Below, piece by piece: positions 33,588-42,681 of a DNA stretch of 64,000 nt. The first letter of the stretch is position 1, and each line of letters opens with the position of its first letter. The position numbers and the translations under genes were made by a program. Under the pieces are notes generated by a model. It was not told where the DNA came from. It saw only the letters and a list, made by a program, of their open reading frames with translations, and did no database searches. The DNA is from Rhodoferax_B sp049316285 (GTDB taxonomy: Bacteria; Pseudomonadota; Gammaproteobacteria; Burkholderiales; Burkholderiaceae_C), in NCBI RefSeq assembly GCF_049316285.1, contig NZ_JBMOXA010000002.1:305725-369724 (forward strand). The letters run 5' to 3'.

Positions 33588-34270
33588 GCCTGGCCGGCCT
33601 GGGCGTGGTGGCCATCTGGCACAACCTGCTGCCCGAGGCCAAGCCCAATTTCTACGAGTGGCACAACCGGGAGCACATGCCCGAGCGCGCCGGTATTCCC
33701 GGCTTTCTGCGTGGCCGCCGCTACGTTGCGCTGCAGGGTGCGCCCGAGTATTTCAACCTGTACGAGGCGCAAAGCCCCGAGGTGGTGGGCGGGCAGGACT
33801 ACCTGAACCGGCTGAACCACCCCACGCCGTGGACGCAGGCGTCGGTGACGGCGTTCCGCGACGTCTCTCGTTCCATCTGTCGTGTGGACTTTACCGGCGG
33901 CGTGGGCCAGGGCGGCAGCATCGCCACACTGCGCTTCGATGTGGCGCCGGAGCTGCGTGAAGCGGTGGCGCGGCAGTTGCGCCAGCAGCTATTACCGGCG
34001 CTGCTGGAGGCGCCCGGCATCGTGGGCGCACACCTGTGCCTGGCCGACGTGGAAGGCAGCCAGGTGTTGACTGCCGAGAAGAAGGCACGCGCCAACGCCA
34101 CACTTGTGCCGACCTGGGTGGTGCTGGTGGAGGGCAGCCATGCAACCGCGCTGGCTGGTATCACGCCCGGTTTGCAAGCCGCGCTGGCACAGGCGGGCGC
34201 TGGCGACAGCGAGCTGTCGGTCTACCAACTGGAATACACCCGCTGCAAAACACCTTGGGCGGCGGGCTGA
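33584..34270 (+). CDS. hypothetical protein, dimeric alpha-beta barrel-like (DUF4286-like)
   Basis: A 228-residue protein whose ATGA start overlaps the FAH stop. The N-terminal half (VVAIWHNLLPEAKPNFYEWHNREHMPERAGIPGF) has the W-H-x-x-E-H-x-P-E-R pattern seen in EthD/DUF4286-like ferredoxin-fold proteins that act on small molecules or carbonyl intermediates. A second similar half (about 115-225) suggests an internal duplication. No catalytic residues can be named with confidence. Its position as the last gene of a tightly coupled catabolic operon argues for an accessory enzyme of the same pathway. Confidence 0.7.
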   Translation: MSLAGLGVVAIWHNLLPEAKPNFYEWHNREHMPERAGIPGFLRGRRYVALQGAPEYFNLYEAQSPEVVGGQDYLNRLNHPTPWTQASVTAFRDVSRSICRVDFTGGVGQGGSIATLRFDVAPELREAVARQLRQQLLPALLEAPGIVGAHLCLADVEGSQVLTAEKKARANATLVPTWVVLVEGSHATALAGITPGLQAALAQAGAGDSELSVYQLEYTRCKTPWAAG

Positions 34271-34291
34271 GCGTATTGATGTGCCCCATGC

Positions 34292-34318
34292 AAAAAGCGA
34301 CCCGTAGGTCGCTTTTTT
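34292..34318. terminator. bidirectional terminator
   Basis: AAAAAGCGACC / GGTCGCTTTTT with a 4-base loop (34292-34317), T-runs on both strands. It ends the IclR operon from the left and the HxlR-type gene from the right. Confidence 0.88.
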
Positions 34319-34334
34319 ACTGGTGCGGGGGCGT

Positions 34335-34685
34335 TCAGGCCGGGGTGCTGGGGCTGCTGGGCTCGGCGGCTGCGGCTTCGGCCTTTTTGGCGCGGCCCGC
34401 CACCCACTTGCCGGCAAAGGCCTGCAAATCGTTCAGACGCTTGAGCAGGTCCATGCCAGATGGTGTGAGGCTGTAGCCGTCGGAGCCGTGGGTCAGCAGC
34501 TCGGCTTCACGCAGCTCTTTGATGCGGGTGTTCAGGGTGTTGGGGGTGATGCCGCCCACGCTGTCTTGCAGCAGGCGGAAGGTTTGCGCGTGGCCATCAC
34601 GCAGCGACCACAGAACGCGCAGCGCATAGCGGCATTCCAGCAAGGCCAGCAGCTGGTGAATGGCAACGTTTTCCTTGGAACTCAT
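34335..34685 (-). CDS. HxlR-type winged-helix regulator
   Basis: A 116-residue small regulator. The winged helix resembles HxlR/PadR-like proteins: LLALLECRYALRVLWSLRDG, FRLLQDSVGGITPNTLNTRIKELREAELLTHGSDGYSLTPSGMDLL. HxlR proteins lack a separate ligand domain and often sense aldehydes or redox changes; the usual conserved Cys near the N-terminus is present here as C24 or so (LECRYA). An Ala/Pro-rich tail (KKAEAAAAEPSSPSTPA) is dispensable-looking. Its target is unknown. The 217-bp gap upstream holds an inverted repeat GCAAA-N6-TTTGC at 34808-34823 that might be an operator. Confidence 0.8.
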   Translation of the reverse strand: MSSKENVAIHQLLALLECRYALRVLWSLRDGHAQTFRLLQDSVGGITPNTLNTRIKELREAELLTHGSDGYSLTPSGMDLLKRLNDLQAFAGKWVAGRAKKAEAAAAEPSSPSTPA

Positions 34686-34902
34686 GATCGGCTCTCCTCG
34701 AGACATTTATTGGTTATGCGGCTTGTGGCCGAGGGGGCCGTATGGAAACGGGGCCCTCAACATGGCCAGCCTTTGGCGTGGCGGCAAGACGAGCGATCAA
34801 CTATATCGCAAATTTTGTTTTGCTACTAGTTTCATAGCGAGTGTTGCGCGGATCACCTGTTGTAGCCGCCAAACGGTGCCATAAAAGCCGCACAACAGCC
34901 GT

Positions 34903-35361
34903 TCAGCGGTAAATCTTCTGCAAAAGGCGAATCAGCGTTTTGCGCTCGGCCACGCTCAGGCGCGAGGTGGCTTCGAGCTCCAGGTCGGCAGCGGTGGACT
35001 CGGCACGGCGCAGCAGTTCACTGCCTTCGGGGGCGAGGTGCAGGCCGGTGGCACGACCGTCGTGCGGATGGGGCAGGCGGGTGATGAGGGCCCGCTTGTC
35101 CAGTCCGACGATGATGCCCACCAGGTTGGGCGGCAGGATATTCAGCGCACTACAGAGTTGGCGCGAAGTGATGCCAGGGTTGTGGCCAATCAGCGAAAGC
35201 ACCGAAAAGTCCACGATACGTAGGTCGTAAACCGCCATCTTCTGCATGAACAACTCAACAATGCTGAGCGCCGCGCGGCGGGTGTTGTAGCCCATCAGAC
35301 TTTCCAGAAAGCTGGTGTCTACGGTTTCAACGTGGGGCGTTGCTTGGGTATCTGTGTGCAT
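34903..35361 (-). CDS. MarR family transcriptional regulator
   Basis: A 152-residue MarR protein. The winged helix-turn-helix is at about residues 62-105 (GITSRQLCSALNILPPNLVGIIVGLDKRALITRLPHPHDGRATGLHLA), including the D-x-R wing motif DGRA. It is the nearest regulator to the acyl-CoA dehydrogenase, feruloyl esterase and feruloyl-CoA synthase genes. MarR proteins such as FerR, HcaR and CouR control hydroxycinnamate catabolism by sensing the CoA thioester, so a similar role is likely. A GATTATG palindrome at 45357 is a candidate site. Confidence 0.87.
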   Translation of the reverse strand: MHTDTQATPHVETVDTSFLESLMGYNTRRAALSIVELFMQKMAVYDLRIVDFSVLSLIGHNPGITSRQLCSALNILPPNLVGIIVGLDKRALITRLPHPHDGRATGLHLAPEGSELLRRAESTAADLELEATSRLSVAERKTLIRLLQKIYR

Positions 35362-35400
35362 CGGTGGATTGTGCCAGTCCGATCGCAGCCTGGGCGGGTC

Positions 35401-37125
35401 TCAGCCCAGCGGATTGGGCGCTGGAAGTTGCAAGCGGATGCGGCGCAGCAGCATCTCCAGCGTGGGCAGAATGCGTTGCTGCAGCGCCACGCCTGGCACT
35501 TGCCAGCGTGGTGTGTCGGCGCCTGGCGTGTGGGCAATCTGTGTCCAGGCCCAGGCCAGCAGCACCAGGGCCACCACTTGCAGAAAGTCATCGGCCACCA
35601 CAAAGGGCAAACGCGCATCACCCGCGGCGGCGAGGTGGATTTGTGTGGCGAGGTAACGCAGTTCGGCCATGCGGCGCAAGACCTCGGCATCCAGTGCCAG
35701 GCTGGCATCGAGATCTTTGCGCAGCGACAGCCACAGGGCCGCCAGTGCCTCGCCGCCATCGGGCAGAACCTTGCGCAGCAGCAGGTCTATGGCCTGGATT
35801 TCGTTCGTGCCCTCGTAGATCATCGGCACCCGTGCGTCGCGCACGATTTGCTCAATGCCCCATTCCCGCACGTAGCCGTGGCCGCCGAACACCTGCAGGC
35901 ATTCGCTGGCACCGGCAAAAGCCTGCGCGGTGCAACTGGCCTTCAGCACCGGCGTGACCAGGCTGCACCAGTTCTGGGCTTGCTCGCGGCGCTTGGCATC
36001 CGGGTGGTGTTTGGCGATGTCGAGTTCCACGCCAGTGCGGTAGGCGAGCACGCGGCCGCCGTCTATCCAGGCCCGCTGGGTGTGCAGGATGTTTTGCACC
36101 GCTGGGTGTTCGGCAATCAGGTCGGGCTCGGCGCCGGCCTTGGGCAGGCCTTCGGCGCGTGGGGCGCGCATCTGGCGGCGTTCGTGTGCGTAGTCGTGGG
36201 CCTTTTGCCAGGCGGCATCCAGCAGGCCTATGCCTTGCAGTGCAACGTGTACACGGGCCGCGTTCATCATCACAAACATGGCGTTGAGGCCAGCGCCAGC
36301 ATGGCCGACGAGCCAGCCGGTGGCCTCGTCAAAACGCATCACACAGGTGGGGCTGCCGTGCAAGCCCATTTTTTCCTCTATGCGCTCACACACCACGGCA
36401 TTGCGTTGGCCGCCGGGCAATCGTTTGGGCACCAGGAAAAGCGACAGGCCCTTGGGCCCGGGCGCGGCGTCCGGCAAACGTGCGAGCACCAGGTGCAGGA
36501 TGTTCTCGGTCAGATCGTGTTCACCGCCCGAGATGAAAATCTTCGTGCCTTGCAAGGCGTAGGAACCGTCGGCCTGCACCGTGGCGCGGGTGCGCACCAG
36601 TCCCAGGTCGCTGCCGGCTTGGGGTTCGGTGAGGCACATGGTCGCCAAACATTCGCCGGTGGCGACCTTTTCCAGATATCGCGCCTGGAGCTCGGCGCTT
36701 GCGTGGTGCTTGAGGCATTCGTAGGCGCCGTGCAACAGGCCCGGGGCCATGGTCCAGCCGTGATTGGCGGCGCTGAGCATTTCAAACACCACCCCTTCGA
36801 GCACCCAGGGCAGGCCCTGGCCGCCATGCGTGGTGTCGCAGGCCAGCGCGGGCCATCCGGCTTGGCAGAAGGCGCTATAGGCTTTTTGAAACCCGGGTGG
36901 CGTGGTCACGCGCCCGTCTTTGAATGTGCACCCCACCTCGTCACCCACTCGGCTCAACGGTGCCACCTCGGCCGCCACAAACTTGCCCGCCTCATCCAAG
37001 ACCTGCGCCAACAGGCTGCTGTCGGTGTCGGCAAATGCGGGCAGGGCCTGCAATTGCCGCGGCGCCTGCAGCACCTCGTGCAGGATGAACTGGATGTCGG
37101 CAAGGTTTGGGCGGTAAGCGGTCAT
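35401..37125 (-). CDS. acyl-CoA dehydrogenase (DmdC/FadE-like, ~570 aa)
   Basis: A 574-residue flavoenzyme of the longer acyl-CoA dehydrogenase group. FAD and substrate motifs include MCLTEPQAGSDLG, GTKIFISGGEHD, EKMGLHGSPTCVMRFD, ECLQVFGGHGYVREWGIEQIVRDARV and the catalytic Glu in MIYEGTNEIQA. It introduces a trans-2 double bond into an acyl-CoA. In this neighbourhood it may desaturate hydro-phenylpropanoyl-CoA or side-chain intermediates feeding the feruloyl-CoA pathway, but a general fatty-acid role is possible. The tannase-like gene lies upstream on the same strand with a 34-bp gap. Confidence 0.9.
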   Translation of the reverse strand: MTAYRPNLADIQFILHEVLQAPRQLQALPAFADTDSSLLAQVLDEAGKFVAAEVAPLSRVGDEVGCTFKDGRVTTPPGFQKAYSAFCQAGWPALACDTTHGGQGLPWVLEGVVFEMLSAANHGWTMAPGLLHGAYECLKHHASAELQARYLEKVATGECLATMCLTEPQAGSDLGLVRTRATVQADGSYALQGTKIFISGGEHDLTENILHLVLARLPDAAPGPKGLSLFLVPKRLPGGQRNAVVCERIEEKMGLHGSPTCVMRFDEATGWLVGHAGAGLNAMFVMMNAARVHVALQGIGLLDAAWQKAHDYAHERRQMRAPRAEGLPKAGAEPDLIAEHPAVQNILHTQRAWIDGGRVLAYRTGVELDIAKHHPDAKRREQAQNWCSLVTPVLKASCTAQAFAGASECLQVFGGHGYVREWGIEQIVRDARVPMIYEGTNEIQAIDLLLRKVLPDGGEALAALWLSLRKDLDASLALDAEVLRRMAELRYLATQIHLAAAGDARLPFVVADDFLQVVALVLLAWAWTQIAHTPGADTPRWQVPGVALQQRILPTLEMLLRRIRLQLPAPNPLG

Positions 37126-37159
37126 ACGAATAGGCCAATGGGTGAGAGTTGAGGGCAGC

Positions 37160-38887
37160 TTACTGGCAGCTGAAGTTGGCCGCGTTGTTCAAGTCGCCGC
37201 TGCCGCTGTAGCGCGCCACCTTGGGGTAGGCGCATAGTGGGCGGCTGCGGTTGGCGGCCCAGTCGGCGGGCAGATCGCTATTGACACTCGCGGCGTTGCC
37301 GGCACCACGCGCGGTGGCGACAACGGCATCGGGCGCCTGGCCTTTTTCAACCCAGTTGACCAGCGGCGTCAACATGTCGAACTGGTCGGTGGCCGGGCCG
37401 CCGCTGCAGTGGTTCATGCCGGGGACGCGGTAAAAACGGGCGAAGTTGGCCGCGTTTTCGCTGTATTTGCCACGCAGGACTTCGTACCAGGCGGTGGAGT
37501 CGTCGCTGGAGAAGATGGGGTCGGCCGTGCCGTGGTACAGCATGACTTTGGCACCGCGGTTGCGCAGTATGCCCAGGTCAGACGGATTCGGTGGCAGCAT
37601 GAACGCCATGGCGCTTTCGGTGTAGAGCGTGTTGGTGGTGTTGACGGCGGCGAGCATGTTGTCGACGTTGCCGGTCAACGCGAACGTTGTGCCGTTGAAG
37701 CTGGCCGTAGGGGTGGGCGGCACACTCCAGATCTGCGCCACGGCGCCGGAGTCGCGCGTCAGCGGCGCGCTGAACTTCCAGCTCGCCCAGCCTGCGGTGT
37801 TCAGCCCTGCGTCATACGGGAAGCTGGCGTAGATCCTGGCACCCGCCGAGGTGGTGGCGCCGCTGAACAAGCCGGCGATTCCCGTCTTCTGGGCGCTGCT
37901 CAGGCAAGTGCCATCGCGCGCGCCGGAGCAGGTGGGCACATCGCGCTCCAGATTAAAGGCGGCCTGGCAGGCGCCAGTGTCTTGTACCAGGCCGTCGGTG
38001 GCGCCATCGAGTGCATCACACTTGTTCAGCACGGCCTTGCTGACCAGGCTGCGCTCGGCCGTGGTAAAGCCGGTGGCTGGGTCTGATGGTGTGCTCGCCA
38101 GCTTGGCGTATTGCTGAACCCCGGCGATGTTGGCAATGGCCGCCAGCGGCAAGCGGTAGCCCGGATTGCCCACCAGAAAGCCGTCGTACTGCGCTGCATA
38201 ACGCGACGCGGCCACCATGGCGTGGCGTCCGCCGTTGGAGCAGCCGCCGATGTACGAGCGGTCTGGCGCTTTGCCGTAGGCGGTTTGGATCAGGCCTTTG
38301 GCCATGGGCGTGAGTTTGCCCACGGCCTGGTAACCGTAGTCGAGCCGCGCTTGCGGGTCTATGCCGAAGGCCGAACCTATGGTGGGGCCGTGGCCGGCAT
38401 CCGAGCTGATCACCGCAAAGCCCATGTTCAAGGCATTGTCGAGTGCTGCGCCGCCATTGATGCCACCGGTGGCGGTGACCACGCTGCCATCGGTGCCACC
38501 GTTGGCCTGGTAGAAGAAACGGCCGTTCCAGTCGTTGGGCAGGCGCATTTCAAAACCAATCGCATACGCCACACCATCGACGGGGCCCACGCGGTCAAAC
38601 ATCCTGCCGGTGACCCGGCAGTGCGCACGCACCGGTTTGCCGGCTACGGTGAGGCCGCCGGCGGCGACGGTTTCAGTCGCCGTGACCGTGGTGTTGGCGA
38701 AGCTGAATTTGCTCGCCAGGTCGGTGCAGGACTGCAGCGCCGCAGCGCTGGCGGCCGTGAGTTGCGGCAAGGGCACATCGACCAAGCTGATCGCGTCGCT
38801 GCCGCCGCCACACGCTGCCAGGAATGGCGTGGCGAGGGCTGAGGCCAGGATCCAGCGTGTGGAAGCGCTGTGGTGGGGAACGTGCAT
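37160..38887 (-). CDS. tannase/feruloyl esterase family lipoprotein
   Basis: A 575-residue secreted esterase. The N-terminus is a signal with a lipobox LAAC (ASALATPFLAACGGG). The tannase/feruloyl-esterase fold is marked by the nucleophile elbow GGCSNGGRHAMV (Ser), the acid in YHGTADPIFSSDDS and the His in VPGMNHCSGG, with paired cysteines around them. Family members split gallate or ferulate esters from plant polymers. With the feruloyl-CoA synthase gene nearby, release of free ferulate or coumarate in the periplasm or at the cell surface is likely. The start was set at 38887, with GAGAGGAG upstream. Confidence 0.88.
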   Translation of the reverse strand: MHVPHHSASTRWILASALATPFLAACGGGSDAISLVDVPLPQLTAASAAALQSCTDLASKFSFANTTVTATETVAAGGLTVAGKPVRAHCRVTGRMFDRVGPVDGVAYAIGFEMRLPNDWNGRFFYQANGGTDGSVVTATGGINGGAALDNALNMGFAVISSDAGHGPTIGSAFGIDPQARLDYGYQAVGKLTPMAKGLIQTAYGKAPDRSYIGGCSNGGRHAMVAASRYAAQYDGFLVGNPGYRLPLAAIANIAGVQQYAKLASTPSDPATGFTTAERSLVSKAVLNKCDALDGATDGLVQDTGACQAAFNLERDVPTCSGARDGTCLSSAQKTGIAGLFSGATTSAGARIYASFPYDAGLNTAGWASWKFSAPLTRDSGAVAQIWSVPPTPTASFNGTTFALTGNVDNMLAAVNTTNTLYTESAMAFMLPPNPSDLGILRNRGAKVMLYHGTADPIFSSDDSTAWYEVLRGKYSENAANFARFYRVPGMNHCSGGPATDQFDMLTPLVNWVEKGQAPDAVVATARGAGNAASVNSDLPADWAANRSRPLCAYPKVARYSGSGDLNNAANFSCQ

Positions 38888-39077
38888 GTTTGACTCCTCT
38901 CGAATGGTTTTTGATCTACTGACTTGCACAAAACACGAAAACACCCGGAATGCACCGGAATACCGCAAAGCCGCTGGTGCATCGATGCAGGATGGGCGGG
39001 GCTGGCTTTTGCAGGCGTAGCTTCCCCCTGGGCGCTCTCACGCGCCCATCTCATCTCACATCGAACGAGGTCAGGCT

Positions 39078-40067
39078 TTAAGAATCTGCCGAGAAACCGA
39101 TCTGCTTGACCAGCGGCCCCCAGCGCTCGTACTCGGCGTGTTGCGAGCGCGCCATTTCTTCTTGGGTAGAACCGGCGGGAATCAAGCCCACCATGGCCAG
39201 GCTGTCGAGCACGCTTTTGTCTTTGAGCGCCTGGTTGATCACCGCATTGGCGCTGGCCTGCACGGCTGCTGGCGTCTTGGCCGGTGCGTAGAAGCCAAAC
39301 CATTCTTCGACCACCAGGTCAGCGAAGCCTTGTTCGGCAAAGGTCGGCACATCGGGATAGTAGGGCGAGCGTTTTGGCCCGGACGTGGCCAGTACCCGCA
39401 GCTTGCCGGCCTTGGCGTAGCTGAGGTAGTCGCCCGATGGGTTCATGGTGGCTGCAATTTGGCCGGCCACCAGGTCGGTGATGCCAGGCACCGTGCCGCG
39501 GTAGGGCACGTGTTTCAGTTCCACCTTGCTGCGAATGCCGAGCAAGGCGCCCAGCAGGTGTGGCATGCTGCCGGCGCCGGGCGAACCGTAATTGGCCAGA
39601 GTTGGGTTGGCGGTGGCCCAGTCCAGAAAGTCCTTCAGCGTTTTCACCGAGGCCGGCACCATGGGGCCTACGGCCAGGCCGTGGTGCATGACGGCGCCTA
39701 TCGAAATCAGTGCAAAGTCTTCCGGCTTGTAGCTCAGCTGTTTGTAGATATAGGGGTAGACCGACATCGCCGACACCGGCGCCAGGGCCAGCACCGAGCC
39801 ATCGGCCGGCGCGCTCTTCAACGCTTCAAGCGCAATCCGGCCACCGGCGCCGGGCCGGTTGTCGACCACGGCGGGGTTGGGGGTGTAGGCCGTGCCGGCC
39901 AGTTTTTCGCCCACGCGGCGCGCCACGCTGTCACCCGCGCTGCCCGGTGGGAAGCCGTAGAAAATTTTGACTTGCGCCAGGCCTTGGGCCAGGGCGGAGA
40001 GTGGGTGCAGGGCCGTGAGCGCGGCGATGCCGGCAAGGCTTTGGGTGAAATGGCGGCGGGTGGTCAT
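39078..40067 (-). CDS. Bug family (TctC) tricarboxylate-type solute-binding protein
   Basis: A 329-residue periplasmic binding protein with signal region TRRHFTQSLAGIAALTALHPLSALAQG (a possible twin-arginine R-R). Bug-family signatures are KIFYGFPPGSAGDSVARRV, VVDNRPGAGGRIA and HVPYRGTVPGITDLVAGQI. Bug proteins bind carboxylates, including aromatic acids; no TctA/TctB partner is nearby. Positioned between the feruloyl esterase and a porin, it probably delivers an aromatic acid or acts as a sensor. GGAGACAA precedes the ATG (40069-40076, minus). Confidence 0.9.
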   Translation of the reverse strand: MTTRRHFTQSLAGIAALTALHPLSALAQGLAQVKIFYGFPPGSAGDSVARRVGEKLAGTAYTPNPAVVDNRPGAGGRIALEALKSAPADGSVLALAPVSAMSVYPYIYKQLSYKPEDFALISIGAVMHHGLAVGPMVPASVKTLKDFLDWATANPTLANYGSPGAGSMPHLLGALLGIRSKVELKHVPYRGTVPGITDLVAGQIAATMNPSGDYLSYAKAGKLRVLATSGPKRSPYYPDVPTFAEQGFADLVVEEWFGFYAPAKTPAAVQASANAVINQALKDKSVLDSLAMVGLIPAGSTQEEMARSQHAEYERWGPLVKQIGFSADS

Positions 40068-40145
40068 GTTGTCTCCTGTGGGCTGTTCGAAAGTGGTTTG
40101 TGCTGCGCCGGGTCTGGGCCCGGCTGCAGCAGACTTCAAAGGTTT

Positions 40146-41291
40146 TTAGAACACGTGGCGTATGCCCACGTTGAAACCGGTTTGGGTAGCGCCGGGCGTG
40201 GTGTTGCTGCCAGGTGAGCCGCCGCTGACCGACACCGTGGCCAAGCTGTCGTTGTTGATGAAGCCGAACTGGGTGTAGACGGCGGTGCGTTTCGACAGGT
40301 TGTAGATGGCGCGGGCGACCAGCATGTTCGAGTCGTAGTTCGACACGTTTTTGTAGCTCAGGTTGAGCCATTGGCCTTCAACGGTCAGCGCTTCGGTCAA
40401 GGGGTAAGAGGCGCCCAGGTACCACAGGTCGCTGCGTGGCTTCACTGCATCACCGTCGTTGTCGCGCCGCAGCAGGCCACCACCGATCTTCACGCTGGCC
40501 AGCTTGACGTAAGCACCCACGGACAGGCGGTCATCGTGTTTGCTGCTGGAGTTCATGCCGCCAAACACCAGGTCGGTGGCCGATGTGGTTGTGCGGCCAT
40601 TTTGGCTGTCATAACCAACGGCCAGACCCCAGCCAGGGGTGTCGTACTTGGCGTACAAGGACCATTGGCGGCAGGCCTGTTTGTCGGCACCGCTTTCGCC
40701 GGCGCAGTTGGTTCCTGCGGGGCTGGGGCCGGCGTTCACCGCATCGCGGCCAAAGCTGTAGCCCGCACCCACGGCCAAGCCGCCGAAGTTGGCGCGGTAG
40801 GCCACCGAATTGTCGACCCGGGCATTCGGAATATAGGCATCGAGCGAGCCCAGGCCGTACACGGCGGGGCCGATCAGATCGGCATCGAGCATGGACCAGA
40901 ACAGCATCGAGTATTGACGGCCCAGGCTCACCGCACCCCAGTTGCCGCTCATGCCCACCCAGCTTTGGCGCCCCATGGCGCGGCCACCCTGGTTGGAGGT
41001 ACCTTGGTCGGGCGCAATGCCAGCTTCCAAGGTGAAGTTGGCTTTCAGGCCGCCGCCCAGGTCTTCGCTGCCACGCAGGCCCCAGCGCGAAGGCAGGAGG
41101 CTGGTGGTCGATGGCATGCGTGTGATGCTGCCGCCGCCGGTGCTGGCCACGTGGTTCAGGTGCTCGACACCAACGTCGACGATGCCGTACATGGTGACGC
41201 CAGAAGCGGTTTGTGCGTGGGCAGTGGTGGCAGCCATGCCGGCGGAGATGGCCAATGCGGCCACGGCGGTTGCGATGCGGGTATGTCTCAT
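40146..41291 (-). CDS. Gram-negative porin (OmpC/Omp32-type)
   Basis: A 381-residue outer-membrane protein. It has a signal peptide (IATAVAALAISAGMAATTAHAQ), then SGVTMYGIVDVGVEHLNHV, RWGLRGSEDLGGGLKANFTLEAGIAPDQGT and GAVSLGRQYSML, which are characteristic of Burkholderiales general porins. The chain ends with F (GIRHVF), as expected for BAM-inserted barrels. It lies 78 bp upstream of the Bug gene on the same strand, so it probably provides the outer-membrane entry for the same substrate class. Confidence 0.93.
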   Translation of the reverse strand: MRHTRIATAVAALAISAGMAATTAHAQTASGVTMYGIVDVGVEHLNHVASTGGGSITRMPSTTSLLPSRWGLRGSEDLGGGLKANFTLEAGIAPDQGTSNQGGRAMGRQSWVGMSGNWGAVSLGRQYSMLFWSMLDADLIGPAVYGLGSLDAYIPNARVDNSVAYRANFGGLAVGAGYSFGRDAVNAGPSPAGTNCAGESGADKQACRQWSLYAKYDTPGWGLAVGYDSQNGRTTTSATDLVFGGMNSSSKHDDRLSVGAYVKLASVKIGGGLLRRDNDGDAVKPRSDLWYLGASYPLTEALTVEGQWLNLSYKNVSNYDSNMLVARAIYNLSKRTAVYTQFGFINNDSLATVSVSGGSPGSNTTPGATQTGFNVGIRHVF

Positions 41292-41457
41292 TGCCAGGAA
41301 TCCTTCTTTTTTTAGCGTGGTGGTCGTTCGAATCTGCTGCGGGCGGGTGTTGCTGCAGAGGTTCGCTCTAACGTAGATGACGGCCGAATGGCGCGACATG
41401 TGCGGGGGCACTAGGGACATGCAGGCCGGCGGTGGCCGCCTGCATTGGAAAACGTAT

Positions 41458-41473
41458 GGCCCCATCTGGGGCC
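41458..41473 (-). terminator. possible terminator of the Fcs operon
   Basis: GGCCCC-ATCT-GGGGCC stem-loop 10 bp after the SDR stop (minus strand), followed by ATACGTTTT. The stem is short and the T-run weak. Confidence 0.4.
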
Positions 41474-41483
41474 CTGCGGCGGT

Positions 41484-42248
41484 TCATCGTGGCGCCATGC
41501 GCAGGGCGCCGTCCAGGCGTATCACCTCGCCATTGAGGTGGCCGTTCTGCACGATGTGCAGTGCCAGGTCGGCAAACTCTTCGGGCTTGCCCAGGCGCTG
41601 CGGAAACGGAATCGACTTGGCCAGCGACTCCTGCACCGCTTCGGGCAGCTCCTGCATCAGCGGTGTGGCAAACAGGCCGGGAGCGATGGTGCAGACGCGG
41701 ATGCCGTGCTGCGCCAGATCACGCGCCATCGGCAGGGTCATGCCCACAATGCCGCCCTTGGAAGCGCTGTAGGCCTGTTGGCCCACCTGACCGTCGAATG
41801 CGGCCACGGATGCGGTGAACAGCATCACCCCGCGCGCGCCGTCTTCCAGTGCGGGCAGCTTGGCGCAGGCCGCCGCAAACAAGCGGCTGATGTTGTAGCT
41901 GCCAATCAGGTTGACGTTGACCACCCGTGCAAAGTCTTCCAGCGCTGCGGGGGTGCCGTCGCGGTTGATGATGCGTTTGGCCGAGCCTATGCCGGCCACG
42001 TTCATCAAGATGCGTGCCGGGCCGTGGGCCTCGGCGGCACGCGCTATGGCGGCTTCCACCGAGGCGGTGTCGGTGATGTCGCAGGTGCAGGCGACACCGC
42101 CAATCTCCTGCGCCACCAGCTGGGCGCGCTCGGTGTTGCGGTCGAACAGCGCCACCTTGGCACCGGCCGCCGCCAGCGCACGCGCCGTGGCTTCACCTAG
42201 GCCGGAGGCGCCTCCGGTGACGATGGCGGCTTGGTCTTTCAACAGCAT
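41484..42248 (-). CDS. SDR, 3-hydroxyacyl-CoA dehydrogenase type II-like
   Basis: A 254-residue SDR closely similar to the one at 4071. TGGASGLG (residues 11-18), the catalytic Ser in FTASVAAFDGQ, YSASK and the ending GEVIRLDGALRMAPR match. It lies in one operon with the SnoaL-like, feruloyl-CoA synthase and crotonase genes. In a beta-oxidative hydroxycinnamate route, the hydrated CoA ester is oxidised to the beta-keto ester, which is exactly the reaction of type II 3-hydroxyacyl-CoA dehydrogenases. GGAGACAA lies 5 bases before the start (42254-42261, minus). Confidence 0.88.
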   Translation of the reverse strand: MLLKDQAAIVTGGASGLGEATARALAAAGAKVALFDRNTERAQLVAQEIGGVACTCDITDTASVEAAIARAAEAHGPARILMNVAGIGSAKRIINRDGTPAALEDFARVVNVNLIGSYNISRLFAAACAKLPALEDGARGVMLFTASVAAFDGQVGQQAYSASKGGIVGMTLPMARDLAQHGIRVCTIAPGLFATPLMQELPEAVQESLAKSIPFPQRLGKPEEFADLALHIVQNGHLNGEVIRLDGALRMAPR

Positions 42249-42276
42249 GGGGTTTGTCTCCTAGGGGCTTTCCGCT

Positions 42277-42681
42277 TTAAGCGTTGGCGTATTTGTCGCC
42301 CACTTCTTCGCGCAGCGGGTGGGTGTCGTAGACGATGGTCATCAGGCTGATGCGGTCGCTGCCAGGCTTGAAGTCGAAGACATCGACACAGGTGAAGGTG
42401 ACAAGCTTGCCGTCTTTCAAGGTCCAGTCGTAGCGAAAGTAGGCTGCCACACGTGTGCCATTGGTGGCTGGCTCGACGCTGGCAAACAGGTCGATGGGCG
42501 TGATCACGCTGCGCGACGAGGCCGACGCCAGCTTGGGGAAGAAGTCACTCGCGCGCATGCTGCCCAGGAAGGGCGAAATGACCTCACCATCGGGCGCGAA
42601 GCTGGCCACCAACGCAGGCACGTCGCTGGCATGCAAGGCTTTGAGGTAGCGGCGCACGGTGTCGAGTTGGGCGGTGCTCAT
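42277..42681 (-). CDS. SnoaL/NTF2-like protein
   Basis: A 134-residue NTF2-fold protein (DTVRRYLKALHASDVPALVASFAPDGEVISPFLG and the closing strand LMTIVYDTHPLREEVG). Such proteins are cyclases, isomerases or binding partners; catalytic residues cannot be named. Its start overlaps the stop of the feruloyl-CoA synthase gene by 4 bp and the SDR follows, so it belongs to the same operon and may handle an unstable CoA intermediate. Confidence 0.78.
   Translation of the reverse strand: MSTAQLDTVRRYLKALHASDVPALVASFAPDGEVISPFLGSMRASDFFPKLASASSRSVITPIDLFASVEPATNGTRVAAYFRYDWTLKDGKLVTFTCVDVFDFKPGSDRISLMTIVYDTHPLREEVGDKYANA

Noticed and set aside
34808..34823. GCAAA-N6-TTTGC inverted repeat upstream of the HxlR-type gene as an operator
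   Set aside because: The arms are only 5 bp, it lies over 120 bp from the start codon and is not repeated, so it is mentioned with the gene but not called as a feature.
39030..39047. GGGCGC-TCTCAC-GCGCCC stem downstream of the Bug gene at 39078
   Set aside because: It is only six base pairs and has no T-run on the minus strand, so I could not support it as a terminator.
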